Source: Mogibacterium sp.
GTDB taxonomy: Bacteria > Bacillota > Clostridia > Peptostreptococcales > Anaerovoracaceae
Length of the DNA: 53,088 nucleotides
Direction: 5' to 3'
Assembly (NCBI GenBank): GCA_017403955.1
Contig: JAFRDH010000006.1
Span: 1 to 53,088 of the forward strand
The notes under the pieces were generated by a model. That model was not told where the DNA came from, ran no database searches, and was given only the letters and a program-made list of their open reading frames with translations. Shown here piece after piece: positions 7,898-16,103 of the stretch; the first letter of the stretch is position 1; each line of letters begins with the position of its first letter. The position numbers and the translations under genes are program-made.

Positions 7898-9238
7898 TTA
7901 TTCGTCCGCCTCAAGCGTTTCCAGAACCGTTCTTGCTATAGGAGCGGCTACTTCAGATCCGTAACCGCCGTCTTTGACCCATACTACGAAAGCATATGGA
8001 TCGTTAGCCCCGTCAGTGAATCCGACGAACCATGCATCCGGATTCCAGGATCCGGTCTCGGCTGTGCCCGATTTTGCGTAAATATCCAGCCCCGGGAAGT
8101 TCTCTTCTCCGTAATTACTCTGAACATTGTATTTCATCATGTTGCGGAGCTCATTCGCAGTATCTTCATCAAGATATCTTCCCAGAGACTTACCTCCCGT
8201 GATCTCTTTGATGAAGGTCGCGCTTTTGATCAGGGTAGGCTGCACCGCCTCTCCTCCATTGGCAATCGCTCCCATATATATCATAAGAGCACATGGATTT
8301 ACAAGGTCATCAGCCTGCCCGATACCTGCCCAGCTCAGCGTCACATCATCATCCGAAGGGAATTTGAATTTGCCGCCGGCTGTCCTGATCCCATCGAATT
8401 CAACAGGGTCTACAAGCCCCGCCTTTCTGACATATTCTTTCATTTTTGCGGCGCCGACTTTTCTTGTCAATGCGCCGAAAGCTCCATTACACGACTGGGC
8501 GAGAGCATCTCTGAAGTCGACTTCACCATGCGTCTTGATGTCTGTGAAATCGACACCGCTGAACTCATTAGTTCCGTCACAGTCGAATTTGAACTTACCC
8601 CTGTCGCTAAGCGTATCAATGACCGCTGCTGAAGTGACCAGTTTGAAAGTTGAGCCAGGAGTCAATGCTCCATCGAGGAAGTTGTTGAAATAATACGAAG
8701 AGTCCTCGTCATCAGGGAGATACCCGTACGGATCGAAGGATGGTGTGCTTACCATACATACTATCTCACCGGTCTTCCAGTTGAAAACACCTACAGCTCC
8801 GGTCCTCCCTGCAAGGGCATTATACGCTGCTACATTCGCATTCGCGTCAATGGTCAGCTGTATTTTCTTGCCCGACTGATCTGTATCATAGGTCCCGTTC
8901 AGTATGTCATAGCCTATGAGCTGGCTCTTGTAGATACTGATCGCACCGCTCGCTATGTTTCCCGCAGGGTCTCCGACAGCATGGATCGTAGCCTTTCTGA
9001 TGGTACTGTCTTCGCTGTACGTGACACCTTCACGGGCACACTGTATCAGAAGTTCATCATTTCTGTCCATGACGATACCGCGGTTGATTATGCCGTCAGT
9101 ATATATCTGAGTATTGCCGTAGAAGCTCGCCCAGCGTCCGCCGTCTCTGACAAATCTGACTCCGAAAACCACGACTCCGATGCAAAGAACTGCAGCTATC
9201 AGGAGACATATCAATGCACGTTTTTCTTGTTTACGCAC
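7898..9238 (-). CDS. Class B penicillin-binding protein (transpeptidase)
   Basis: The 446-residue protein has an N-terminal membrane anchor (about residues 8-30), a short pedestal and a transpeptidase domain with all three motifs: STFK (Ser196 nucleophile), SCN (Ser249) and KSGT (Lys389). It cross-links peptidoglycan in the periplasm-like space and probably works with the SEDS glycosyltransferase encoded just upstream. I chose the GTG start at 9238, eleven codons inside the longest frame, because AAAGGAGG sits 6 nt before it; it overlaps the upstream stop by 8 nt. It is shorter than typical FtsI/PBP2 and resembles the PbpA type found in rodA-pbpA pairs of high-GC Gram-positives and clostridia. 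Confidence 0.9.
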   Translation of the reverse strand: MRKQEKRALICLLIAAVLCIGVVVFGVRFVRDGGRWASFYGNTQIYTDGIINRGIVMDRNDELLIQCAREGVTYSEDSTIRKATIHAVGDPAGNIASGAISIYKSQLIGYDILNGTYDTDQSGKKIQLTIDANANVAAYNALAGRTGAVGVFNWKTGEIVCMVSTPSFDPYGYLPDDEDSSYYFNNFLDGALTPGSTFKLVTSAAVIDTLSDRGKFKFDCDGTNEFSGVDFTDIKTHGEVDFRDALAQSCNGAFGALTRKVGAAKMKEYVRKAGLVDPVEFDGIRTAGGKFKFPSDDDVTLSWAGIGQADDLVNPCALMIYMGAIANGGEAVQPTLIKSATFIKEITGGKSLGRYLDEDTANELRNMMKYNVQSNYGEENFPGLDIYAKSGTAETGSWNPDAWFVGFTDGANDPYAFVVWVKDGGYGSEVAAPIARTVLETLEADE

Positions 9239-10964
9239 GTTGTTCCTCCTTTCCGACCGCCAGACTTGCATTCCGCCTCATATCCGAAGCTTTGAAGTAC
9301 GCCAGCATCGCCCATGATGTGAGCAGACTCGTTCCGCCTGTTGATACAAACGGGAACGTAACGCCTGTAAGCGGGAAGAGATCGACTGCTCCGAAAACAT
9401 TCAGCATTGTCTGGACAAGGAACATCGTTGCAGCACCGCACGCGCAGATCGTATAGAATGTTGACCTGCCGGCGATTATGCTCATCACCGCAAATATTGT
9501 AAGTGTTATAAGACAAAGGACGAGCAGAGCGGCGATTATGAAGCCCCACTCTTCCATTACAAATCCGAATACAAGGTCTGTATTAGAAGCTCCGACATAT
9601 TTGAGCGAACCATTGCCGGCTCCAAGTCCGAGGAGTCCTCCGCCCGCGCCGAACGACATCGTTCTGGTCTGCTGGTATCCCATACTGTCGACAAACTCAG
9701 GTTCCCAGACATGTCCCCACGCCTGGAATCTGGATGCTATGTAAGGTTTGAACTTAAGGATCATCACGCCCATAGCACCGGCGCCGGCTCCTGTAAATAT
9801 CAATCTCGAGAAATCTCCGCTTCGCAGGAATGATACGACAAGATATGTCGCAAAGAATATCAGTGCTGTACCGAAGTCGCTCATCAGGGCGAGGCAAGCG
9901 AGACAGAACAGAGAGAATCCTGCGTAAACGATGGTGTTTCTCTTGTTATAAAGTTCCTCAAGGGTTCCTGCTCCGACACAAATGAAAGCAAGCTTGACTA
10001 TCTCGGACGGCTGGAATGTGTAGTTTCCGATCTCGATCCAGTTGGTCGCGCCAAAGCTGGCTGTACCGAGGAGAAGATTGAGGATAAGGAGAACTACGGA
10101 AAGCCCGATGAGGACAGGTTTGAGTTTCCTGGTGCGCTCGAGGTCTCTGAGATAAATGCACATGAATATCATCAGCGCAAGCCCCATCAGAAGCGCTATG
10201 AACTCCTTGAGAGTAGCACCGGGATCGAACGAGGTCGTCACTGCCAGATTGATAGTCGACATGAAGAAAGCTATCATCTCCATCTCAAAGCCCTTACGCC
10301 CGATGGCCTTGAAAACAGTGACATATGTCCACATTACTGCAGACAGTAATAATATGGAAATGATCGCGCTCAGGGTTATCTTGTCCCCCAGTCCGAGGAT
10401 GAGCTGAATTATCGTCAGGAACTGGAACAAAGTAATAGCGACCAATATCTTCCACGGCGCCACCGGCTCCTTGTCAAGACGTCTCATGACTTCGTTGTTC
10501 CGGCTCTCTTCAAGACTGGCAGGAGCTACTGTCGCATGGACACCGCCCATGACGATCTCATCGCCGAGGCTTATCATATATCTCCTGCCCGGCTCAAGCG
10601 GGAATCCGTTCACTACCGTCCCGTTCTTTGAACCAAGATCCTTGATGACCCATTTGTCTTCGCTTTTCCTTGACAAAATCGCATGACTGTTTGACATGGT
10701 CTTGAGCGGAATATGGATGTCGGAAGACCTCGACCGCCCGATAACATTCTCCCAGTGTGTGATCGGAAAATTCCCGCCGTCTTCGACAAGAAAATACCCC
10801 CAGATCTCAGGTGTACACCTTGTTGTCAGAAGCGAGAAAATTGATACGAGAAGTATATAAGCTGCAAGAACGACAAAGACCCACCGCATAACGGTGGTCG
10901 CGTCTTTTGCTATTTCAGGATATTGCTCAGCAAAGCTGATTATTCTTGCAAGCCATGTTTCCAT
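9231..10964 (-). CDS. FHA-domain/SEDS (FtsW/RodA) fusion protein
   Basis: The 577-residue protein combines an N-terminal transmembrane segment (about 25-47), a cytoplasmic forkhead-associated domain (about 70-140, with GRSRSSDIHIP, SNSHA and GSKNGTVVNG) and a C-terminal SEDS glycosyltransferase of about ten membrane helices. SEDS hallmarks are FQPSEIVK, SDFGTALIF and FPFVSTGGTS. SEDS proteins polymerise lipid II into glycan; the partner PBP is encoded downstream with an 8-nt overlap. FHA domains bind phosphothreonine, so a PknB-type kinase may control it. In many actinobacteria the FHA protein, RodA and PbpA are separate neighbouring genes; here two are fused. No Shine-Dalgarno is visible before the ATG. 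Confidence 0.9.
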   Translation of the reverse strand: METWLARIISFAEQYPEIAKDATTVMRWVFVVLAAYILLVSIFSLLTTRCTPEIWGYFLVEDGGNFPITHWENVIGRSRSSDIHIPLKTMSNSHAILSRKSEDKWVIKDLGSKNGTVVNGFPLEPGRRYMISLGDEIVMGGVHATVAPASLEESRNNEVMRRLDKEPVAPWKILVAITLFQFLTIIQLILGLGDKITLSAIISILLLSAVMWTYVTVFKAIGRKGFEMEMIAFFMSTINLAVTTSFDPGATLKEFIALLMGLALMIFMCIYLRDLERTRKLKPVLIGLSVVLLILNLLLGTASFGATNWIEIGNYTFQPSEIVKLAFICVGAGTLEELYNKRNTIVYAGFSLFCLACLALMSDFGTALIFFATYLVVSFLRSGDFSRLIFTGAGAGAMGVMILKFKPYIASRFQAWGHVWEPEFVDSMGYQQTRTMSFGAGGGLLGLGAGNGSLKYVGASNTDLVFGFVMEEWGFIIAALLVLCLITLTIFAVMSIIAGRSTFYTICACGAATMFLVQTMLNVFGAVDLFPLTGVTFPFVSTGGTSLLTSWAMLAYFKASDMRRNASLAVGKEEQRA

Positions 10965-10970
10965 ACTCGT

Positions 10971-10976
10971 AGTATA
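10971..10976 (-). promoter_or_regulatory. -10 element placing the start site at the ATG of the FHA-SEDS gene
   Basis: TATACT ends 6 nt before the ATG, so transcription would start at or next to the A of the start codon. The -35 region is weak. This suggests a leaderless mRNA. Confidence 0.35.
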
Positions 10977-11023
10977 CTACCTGCCGGCGTGTATTGTGTT
11001 TTAAAATTTTCTTAAGGTAACGA

Positions 11024-11051
11024 AAAACCCGCCGATCGTAAGTCAGCGGGC
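11024..11051 (-). terminator. Terminator downstream of glnS
   Basis: Arms CCCGC and GCGGG (11028-11032, 11046-11050) followed by TTTTT on the minus strand, about 20 nt after the glnS stop. Confidence 0.75.
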
Positions 11052-11072
11052 TTTATCAGTATCTGTTAAATT

Positions 11073-12731
11073 CTATTTCCAGGAGCTCTTCAGACCAACG
11101 ATGCTGTTGAATACCTTCTCATCATCAGTTGTAAGCTGGCTGTCTGCGATGTAGTAGCCTTTGCGGAAGAACTGGAATCTCTCTCCGGCCTTTACATCCT
11201 TGACGCTCGGCTCAGCATATCCCCATGTCTCCTTGAGTGAATCAGGATCGAATTCCGACTCGCCTGTCTCTTCGTTGACCTTCATCAGATATCCGTATTC
11301 TCTGATCCTGATCTTAACAGCTGTGCTTGCTTCTACGAAGTGGATAGTTCCCTTGACCTTGCGTCCTTCGAATCCGGAGCCGCTGTGAGTTTCCGGATCA
11401 TAGGTGCAGTGCAGGCACTTGATGTTGCCGTCTTCATCCTTCTCAACGCTGTTGCATGTGATGAAATATGCGCCTTTGAATCTGACCTCGTTGCCAGGGA
11501 AGAGTCTGAAATACTTCTTGACAGGAACTTCCATAAAATCATCTCCGTCTACCCAGAGTTCTCTTCCAAACGGGATCTCTCTTGTTCCCATTTCAGGCAC
11601 CTTGCCGTTATTCTCAACAGTGCACATCTCGATCTTATCTTCCGGATAATTGTCGATGATGACCTTGATCGGATTCTTGACTACGTTGAGAGCCGGTACC
11701 TTGAGCTGCAGATCTTCTCTGACGCACTGCTCGAGCTGAGCGATGTCGATAGTCGAGTCAGCCTTGGATACACCGATGTCATTGCAGAATTTACGGATAG
11801 CTTCAGGTGTATAGCCTCTTCTTCTTACTGCTGCAAGAGTACAAAGTCTAGGATCGTCCCAGCCTTCTACAAGGCCCTCTTCAACAAGTCTGCGAATGAA
11901 TCTCTTGCTCATCAGCATGGTTGTGACGTTCAGCGGAGCGAACTCTATCTGTCTAGGAGGATTCGGCCACCAGCCTACTTCTCTTACGACCCAGTCATAA
12001 AGCGGTCTGTGGTCTTCGAATTCGAGTGTGCAGATCGAATGTGTGATGCCTTCGATAGCGTCTTCGATCGGGTGAGCAAAATCGTACATAGGATAAATGC
12101 ACCACTTATCGCCTGTGTTGTGATGAGGTGCGTGTACTACTCTGTAGATGACAGGGTCCCTCATGTTGATGTTAGGGCTTGCCATATCGATCTTGGCTCT
12201 GAGGCAGACCTCTCCGTCAGCAAACTCGCCTGCTCTCATCTTCTCGAAGAGTGCAAGGTTCTCTTCGATAGGTCTGTTCCTGTATGGAGACTCCTTGCCC
12301 GGTTCTTTGAGTGTTCCTCTGTATTCTCTGATCTGATCAGGGGTAAGCTCGCAGACAAAAGCCTTGCCTTGCTTGATGAGCTCTACAGCAGCATCATACA
12401 TGGTGTCAAAATAATCAGATGCCCAAAGTTTCTCATCCCACTGGAAACCGAGCCAGTTTACGTCAGCTTCGATAGATTTGACGAACTCGATATCTTCTTT
12501 GGTAGGATTGGTATCGTCATATCTCAGGTTACATCTGCCGCCATACTTCAGGGCAGTACCGAAGTTGAGGCAAAGGGACTTCGCGTGTCCGATATGCAGA
12601 TATCCGTTCGGTTCAGGCGGGAACCTGGTGACGATTTCTTTGTGTTTGCCTGTTGCAAGATCTTCATTGATAATGTCATGAATGAAATTGCCGGCCATGT
12701 CTTTGTATTCTTCAGCTGTTGCGAATGCCAT
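11073..12731 (-). CDS. glnS: Glutaminyl-tRNA synthetase
   Basis: The 552-residue class I synthetase charges tRNA-Gln with glutamine. It shows the HIGH motif (HIGH at residues 46-49, in [15 protein letters not shown]) and a KMSKS variant (LMSKR near residue 278), followed by two C-terminal beta-barrel anticodon-binding domains. The NCDIGV-like and [15 protein letters not shown] stretches distinguish GlnRS/eukaryotic-type GluRS from bacterial GltX, and the full bacterial-GlnRS length supports GlnS. The start at 12731 follows GGGGGT; an upstream in-frame ATG lacks a ribosome site. The gene has its own promoter and terminator. Confidence 0.93.
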   Translation of the reverse strand: MAFATAEEYKDMAGNFIHDIINEDLATGKHKEIVTRFPPEPNGYLHIGHAKSLCLNFGTALKYGGRCNLRYDDTNPTKEDIEFVKSIEADVNWLGFQWDEKLWASDYFDTMYDAAVELIKQGKAFVCELTPDQIREYRGTLKEPGKESPYRNRPIEENLALFEKMRAGEFADGEVCLRAKIDMASPNINMRDPVIYRVVHAPHHNTGDKWCIYPMYDFAHPIEDAIEGITHSICTLEFEDHRPLYDWVVREVGWWPNPPRQIEFAPLNVTTMLMSKRFIRRLVEEGLVEGWDDPRLCTLAAVRRRGYTPEAIRKFCNDIGVSKADSTIDIAQLEQCVREDLQLKVPALNVVKNPIKVIIDNYPEDKIEMCTVENNGKVPEMGTREIPFGRELWVDGDDFMEVPVKKYFRLFPGNEVRFKGAYFITCNSVEKDEDGNIKCLHCTYDPETHSGSGFEGRKVKGTIHFVEASTAVKIRIREYGYLMKVNEETGESEFDPDSLKETWGYAEPSVKDVKAGERFQFFRKGYYIADSQLTTDDEKVFNSIVGLKSSWK

Positions 12732-12771
12732 AGTTATACCCCCAATAAGCAAATTTCTCATAGATAGAGTT

Positions 12772-12777
12772 AGTATA
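12772..12777 (-). promoter_or_regulatory. Extended -10 promoter of glnS
   Basis: TGGTATACT (TATACT at complement 12772-12777), about 40 nt before the start; the -35 (TGTAAG, 17 nt away) is poor. The rest of 12732-12953 shows nothing further except A/T-rich sequence before the hydrogenase-like gene. Confidence 0.5.
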
Positions 12778-12953
12778 CCACAGAATTGGATTCACTTACA
12801 GAATTAAAGAAAAATGCATTCTTTGTATAGCTTTGTTCAGCAAAAAAACAATATGGCATTCCTCATCTCGGACGCAAGGCAAGTTTTTTATAACACAGCA
12901 TTATGTTATTATTAATTAGTAACTATCCTTATGATTAATAAATGAGGTCAATT

Positions 12954-14750
12954 ATGAGTATTCTGGACAGACAACCAATTTACACTGAAATCAACAACTG
13001 CAGAGACTGTTATAAATGCGTAAGAACATGTCCCGTCAAAGCTATACAGATCAAGGACGCGCATGCTCTGATCCTGCATGACCGCTGTATATTCTGCGGC
13101 ACCTGTGTCAACGAGTGCCCTAACGGAGTCAAGCAGATCCGTAACGACATAGACCGTGTTCAAATGGCATTTATGTCTAAGCGCAAAGTCATTGTTTCAC
13201 TCGCGCCGTCTTATGTCGCTGAGTTCCCGGGCCTGGAAGATAATTTTGTACGCGCACTGTACAAGCTCGGATTTCACGCTGTTTCTGAAACAGCGATCGG
13301 CGCAGCGCTCGTATCTCAGGCTCTGGACATGTACGTGATCGAGCACGGAAACGCTTCTTTTATTTCGACAGCCTGCCCATCTGTAGTTGAGCTGGTCAAA
13401 AAATATTTCCCGGAGAATATTTCCGCACTCGCGCCTGTACCTTCCCCGCTTCAGACGCACAGCGCATATCTGAGACGTCTTTACGGCGATGATATTGTCA
13501 TAGTATTCATCGGACCGTGCATCGCCAAGAAGCTTGAAGCTGATGAATATCCGGGATATCCGGACATAGCCCTCACATTCCGCGAAGTCGAACAGTGGTT
13601 TGAAGAAGATAACATCCAGCTCGAAAACATCGACACAGGTATCCCTGTAGAATTCGTTCCTGCCAAAGCCGGCAAAGCCGCGATCTATCCTATTGACAAC
13701 GGTCAGATCGAAACATCCAAGATCTGGCAGAACAGATTCGTTGAGCAGAACGCTTTGTCTGTTTCCGGTGTCGAGAGGATCATGTCATCGCTCAGAGGAA
13801 CACATACAGATGACTTCCTTGAAACTCTGAATTGTGACGGCGGCTGCATAAACGGGCCGGGAACTACCAAGAAGGATTCCGCAGTTGTTCGCAAGAAAGC
13901 GGTTGCCAAGCATGTTATGAAGAGGCTCTCTGAGCCAAATGTGTTCGATGGCGATGCTGAATTTGCACGTGAAGTCCTGAAAAAAGGTTATGGCATACTC
14001 AAGGGCGAAGGCCCTAAGGCTGTTAAAGTCAGCCAGTTTGACTACACAGAAGACGAAATCGTCAAAGCTCTCCGCAAGCTTGGTAAAGAGGGTCCTGAAG
14101 ATGAGCTCAACTGCGGCGGATGCGGCTACCAGACATGCCGCGACATGGCAAAGGCATTGCTCGCGGGTATTTCCGAAACGGAAATGTGCGTGACCAAAAT
14201 GCGTAAAGATGCTGAAAGCAAGGTAGATATTCTTCTGTCGACAATTCCGCACGGTGTAGTTATCGTTGATAATGAACTTAACATAGCTGACCTGAACAAG
14301 CGATTCGTAGATATTTTCGAAGATTATCCTGAATCATTCCTCGATGCTGAAGGACTTAAATCTTTCAGAGGATCGCCTGTATCGATGTTCGTCCCGTTTG
14401 CTGAGAAATTCAGAGAGCAGTTCTATATGAGCAAGCCTGCTCAGTATCGTTTCAAACACGAAGGCAAGGTCATGAGAGTGACGTTCTTCCTTGTAGAGAG
14501 CAAGCAGCTCCTCGGCGCAATGTTTGAAGACATCACTACACCTATTTTCAGACGTGAGGCAGTTATCGAAAAGGCGGAAGAAGTAATCACTAAATCTCTC
14601 TCCACTGTACAGCAGATCGCTTCACTTCTCGGTGAGAACGCTGCAGAAACAGAGATCGTTCTGAACTCGATCATTGAAGAGTTCAACGTACACGGTGATT
14701 CATCAGGGGATTACGGTCTGGTCGAGGAAAGCGACGGTGATAGCAAATGA
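12954..14750 (+). CDS. Sensory-type [FeFe]-hydrogenase-like protein with PAS domain (HydS-like)
   Basis: The 598-residue protein has, in order: two [4Fe-4S] clusters (Cys16, 19, 22, 26 and Cys45, 48, 51, 55); an Fe-hydrogenase H-cluster domain (about 75-350) with TACPS (Cys141), GPCIAKK (Cys189) and NCDGGCINGPG (Cys294, Cys298); an extra Fe-S domain (CGGCGYQTC, about 385-420); and a PAS domain (about 425-540). All four H-cluster Cys ligands are kept, but the canonical motifs TSCCPxW and MPCxxKxxE are altered as in group C (sensory) [FeFe] hydrogenases. It probably senses H2 or redox state rather than making H2, and signals to the overlapping phosphatase. The ATG follows GAGGT; a longer in-frame start four codons upstream has no better site. 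Confidence 0.88.
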   Translation: MSILDRQPIYTEINNCRDCYKCVRTCPVKAIQIKDAHALILHDRCIFCGTCVNECPNGVKQIRNDIDRVQMAFMSKRKVIVSLAPSYVAEFPGLEDNFVRALYKLGFHAVSETAIGAALVSQALDMYVIEHGNASFISTACPSVVELVKKYFPENISALAPVPSPLQTHSAYLRRLYGDDIVIVFIGPCIAKKLEADEYPGYPDIALTFREVEQWFEEDNIQLENIDTGIPVEFVPAKAGKAAIYPIDNGQIETSKIWQNRFVEQNALSVSGVERIMSSLRGTHTDDFLETLNCDGGCINGPGTTKKDSAVVRKKAVAKHVMKRLSEPNVFDGDAEFAREVLKKGYGILKGEGPKAVKVSQFDYTEDEIVKALRKLGKEGPEDELNCGGCGYQTCRDMAKALLAGISETEMCVTKMRKDAESKVDILLSTIPHGVVIVDNELNIADLNKRFVDIFEDYPESFLDAEGLKSFRGSPVSMFVPFAEKFREQFYMSKPAQYRFKHEGKVMRVTFFLVESKQLLGAMFEDITTPIFRREAVIEKAEEVITKSLSTVQQIASLLGENAAETEIVLNSIIEEFNVHGDSSGDYGLVEESDGDSK

Positions 14751-16018
14751 TGAACAATGTATGTATTGACATTGACTACCAACAGCTGTTCAAACACGGT
14801 CAGCAGATCGGCGGCGATGTCTTCCTCCTCGAACGGGAGCCCGGAAGCAACATCATAACCGCTACTCTTTCTGACGGGCTCGGCAGCGGAGTCAAAGCGA
14901 ACGTACTCGCCTCGCTGACATCACACATGGCGAACAAGCTGTCTTTCTCCCCTATCGATCTCACCCACTCAGCTGAGATCATCATGGATACTCTTCCGGT
15001 AGATAAAGAGAAAGGCATAAGCTACGCTACCTTCACGATAGCGAAGATAGTCTATGCAAACGATAAATCGTTCATAAATGTAAGCCTTGTCGAGTACGAT
15101 AACCCTGCAAGCATGCGTTTCTCGGGCGCTACTCCTATCCAATGGAAGAAAACTGCTACAAGGCTGCACCGCAAGACTGCAGTCAAGCCTGAGATCGTAT
15201 ATTCATCGCATTTCAACATGGATATCGGGGACCGTCTGATATATTTCAGTGACGGTGTCGCTCAGGCCGGAGTATCTCTCGGATCACTTCCGTCAAGAAA
15301 ACCTGCATCACCTTATGGTTCGAAACGTGCTCCTGTCGTAAAGCAATCAAGCAGCACCGGAGTTCTCGGATGGGGAGAAAACAATGTCCGCGATTTTATC
15401 GCAGGTATACTTGAGAAAAAACCGGACATTTCATCGAGAGACCTCACACGTGAAATAGTGACTCAGGCATACAAATTCGACAACTACAAGGCAAACGATG
15501 ATATCACTTGCGTGGCGATCAATGTGCGCAAACCACGGAGAACACTTATTGTTACCGGTGCGCCGCGAAGCCGTGAATCCGACAAAAAGCTCAAAGGAAT
15601 AATCGAGAATTATGAAGGTAATGTAATCGTATGCGGCGGTACAACAGCAAAAATCGTTGCCAGAGAGCTCGGCAAAGCAGTTCTTTCTGACAAATCGCCG
15701 TCAGGTGCACTTCCACCTTCGAGTATTATTGAAGGAATAGACCTTGTAACTGAGGGAATGCTTACTCTGCATGTCGTCAGCGAACGACTTAACAAGAAAA
15801 CGCTTCTCAAGCAAATGCCTGAAGATCCGGCAAAGCGTTTCATCAAGATACTCAGGAATACCGATCAGGTCGAATTCGTAGTAGGAACCAAGATAAACGA
15901 CGAGACAGATGACCCGAATCTCGCCGCCAAGATCGGCATCAGATTCCCGCTCATCGATTCGATCGTCCGCGCACTCGAAACCAACTACCTTAAAGAAGTA
16001 GAAGTCAGATACATATAG
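14747..16018 (+). CDS. SpoIIE-type PP2C serine phosphatase coupled to the hydrogenase sensor
   Basis: The 423-residue cytoplasmic protein is a PP2C/SpoIIE family phosphatase: LSDGLGSGVKAN (near residue 40), LIYFSDGVAQAG (near 165) and ANDDITCVAI (near 250) carry the metal-binding Asp residues. Residues about 265-423 form an extra C-terminal domain with a GGTTAKIVARELG stretch, commonly seen in the phosphatases paired with group C hydrogenases. It overlaps the sensor gene by ATGA, so the two are coupled. It likely dephosphorylates an anti-anti-sigma or similar protein in response to the sensor; the target is not visible here. Confidence 0.88.
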   Translation: MMNNVCIDIDYQQLFKHGQQIGGDVFLLEREPGSNIITATLSDGLGSGVKANVLASLTSHMANKLSFSPIDLTHSAEIIMDTLPVDKEKGISYATFTIAKIVYANDKSFINVSLVEYDNPASMRFSGATPIQWKKTATRLHRKTAVKPEIVYSSHFNMDIGDRLIYFSDGVAQAGVSLGSLPSRKPASPYGSKRAPVVKQSSSTGVLGWGENNVRDFIAGILEKKPDISSRDLTREIVTQAYKFDNYKANDDITCVAINVRKPRRTLIVTGAPRSRESDKKLKGIIENYEGNVIVCGGTTAKIVARELGKAVLSDKSPSGALPPSSIIEGIDLVTEGMLTLHVVSERLNKKTLLKQMPEDPAKRFIKILRNTDQVEFVVGTKINDETDDPNLAAKIGIRFPLIDSIVRALETNYLKEVEVRYI

Positions 16019-16044
16019 TGCGTATGATAACACATAGAAACCAA

Positions 16045-16078
16045 AACAGCTGCCTGCATCTCGCAGACAGCTGTTTTC
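16045..16078. terminator. Bidirectional terminator
   Basis: A near-perfect hairpin with arms AAAACAGCTG and CAGCTGTTTT sits between the convergent phosphatase and ABC-exporter genes. Confidence 0.8.
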
Positions 16079-16103
16079 TGATCGTGTAATATAGGTGAAC
16101 CTG

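Noticed and set aside
11340-12767. Long open frame on the plus strand opposite glnS
   Set aside because: It lies wholly antisense to a clear glutaminyl-tRNA synthetase, has no ribosome site or recognisable domain, and is explained by codon bias of the real gene.
12954-14750. Catalytic H2-producing hydrogenase
   Set aside because: The H-cluster motifs are of the sensory form and the PAS domain and phosphatase partner point to signalling, not catalysis.
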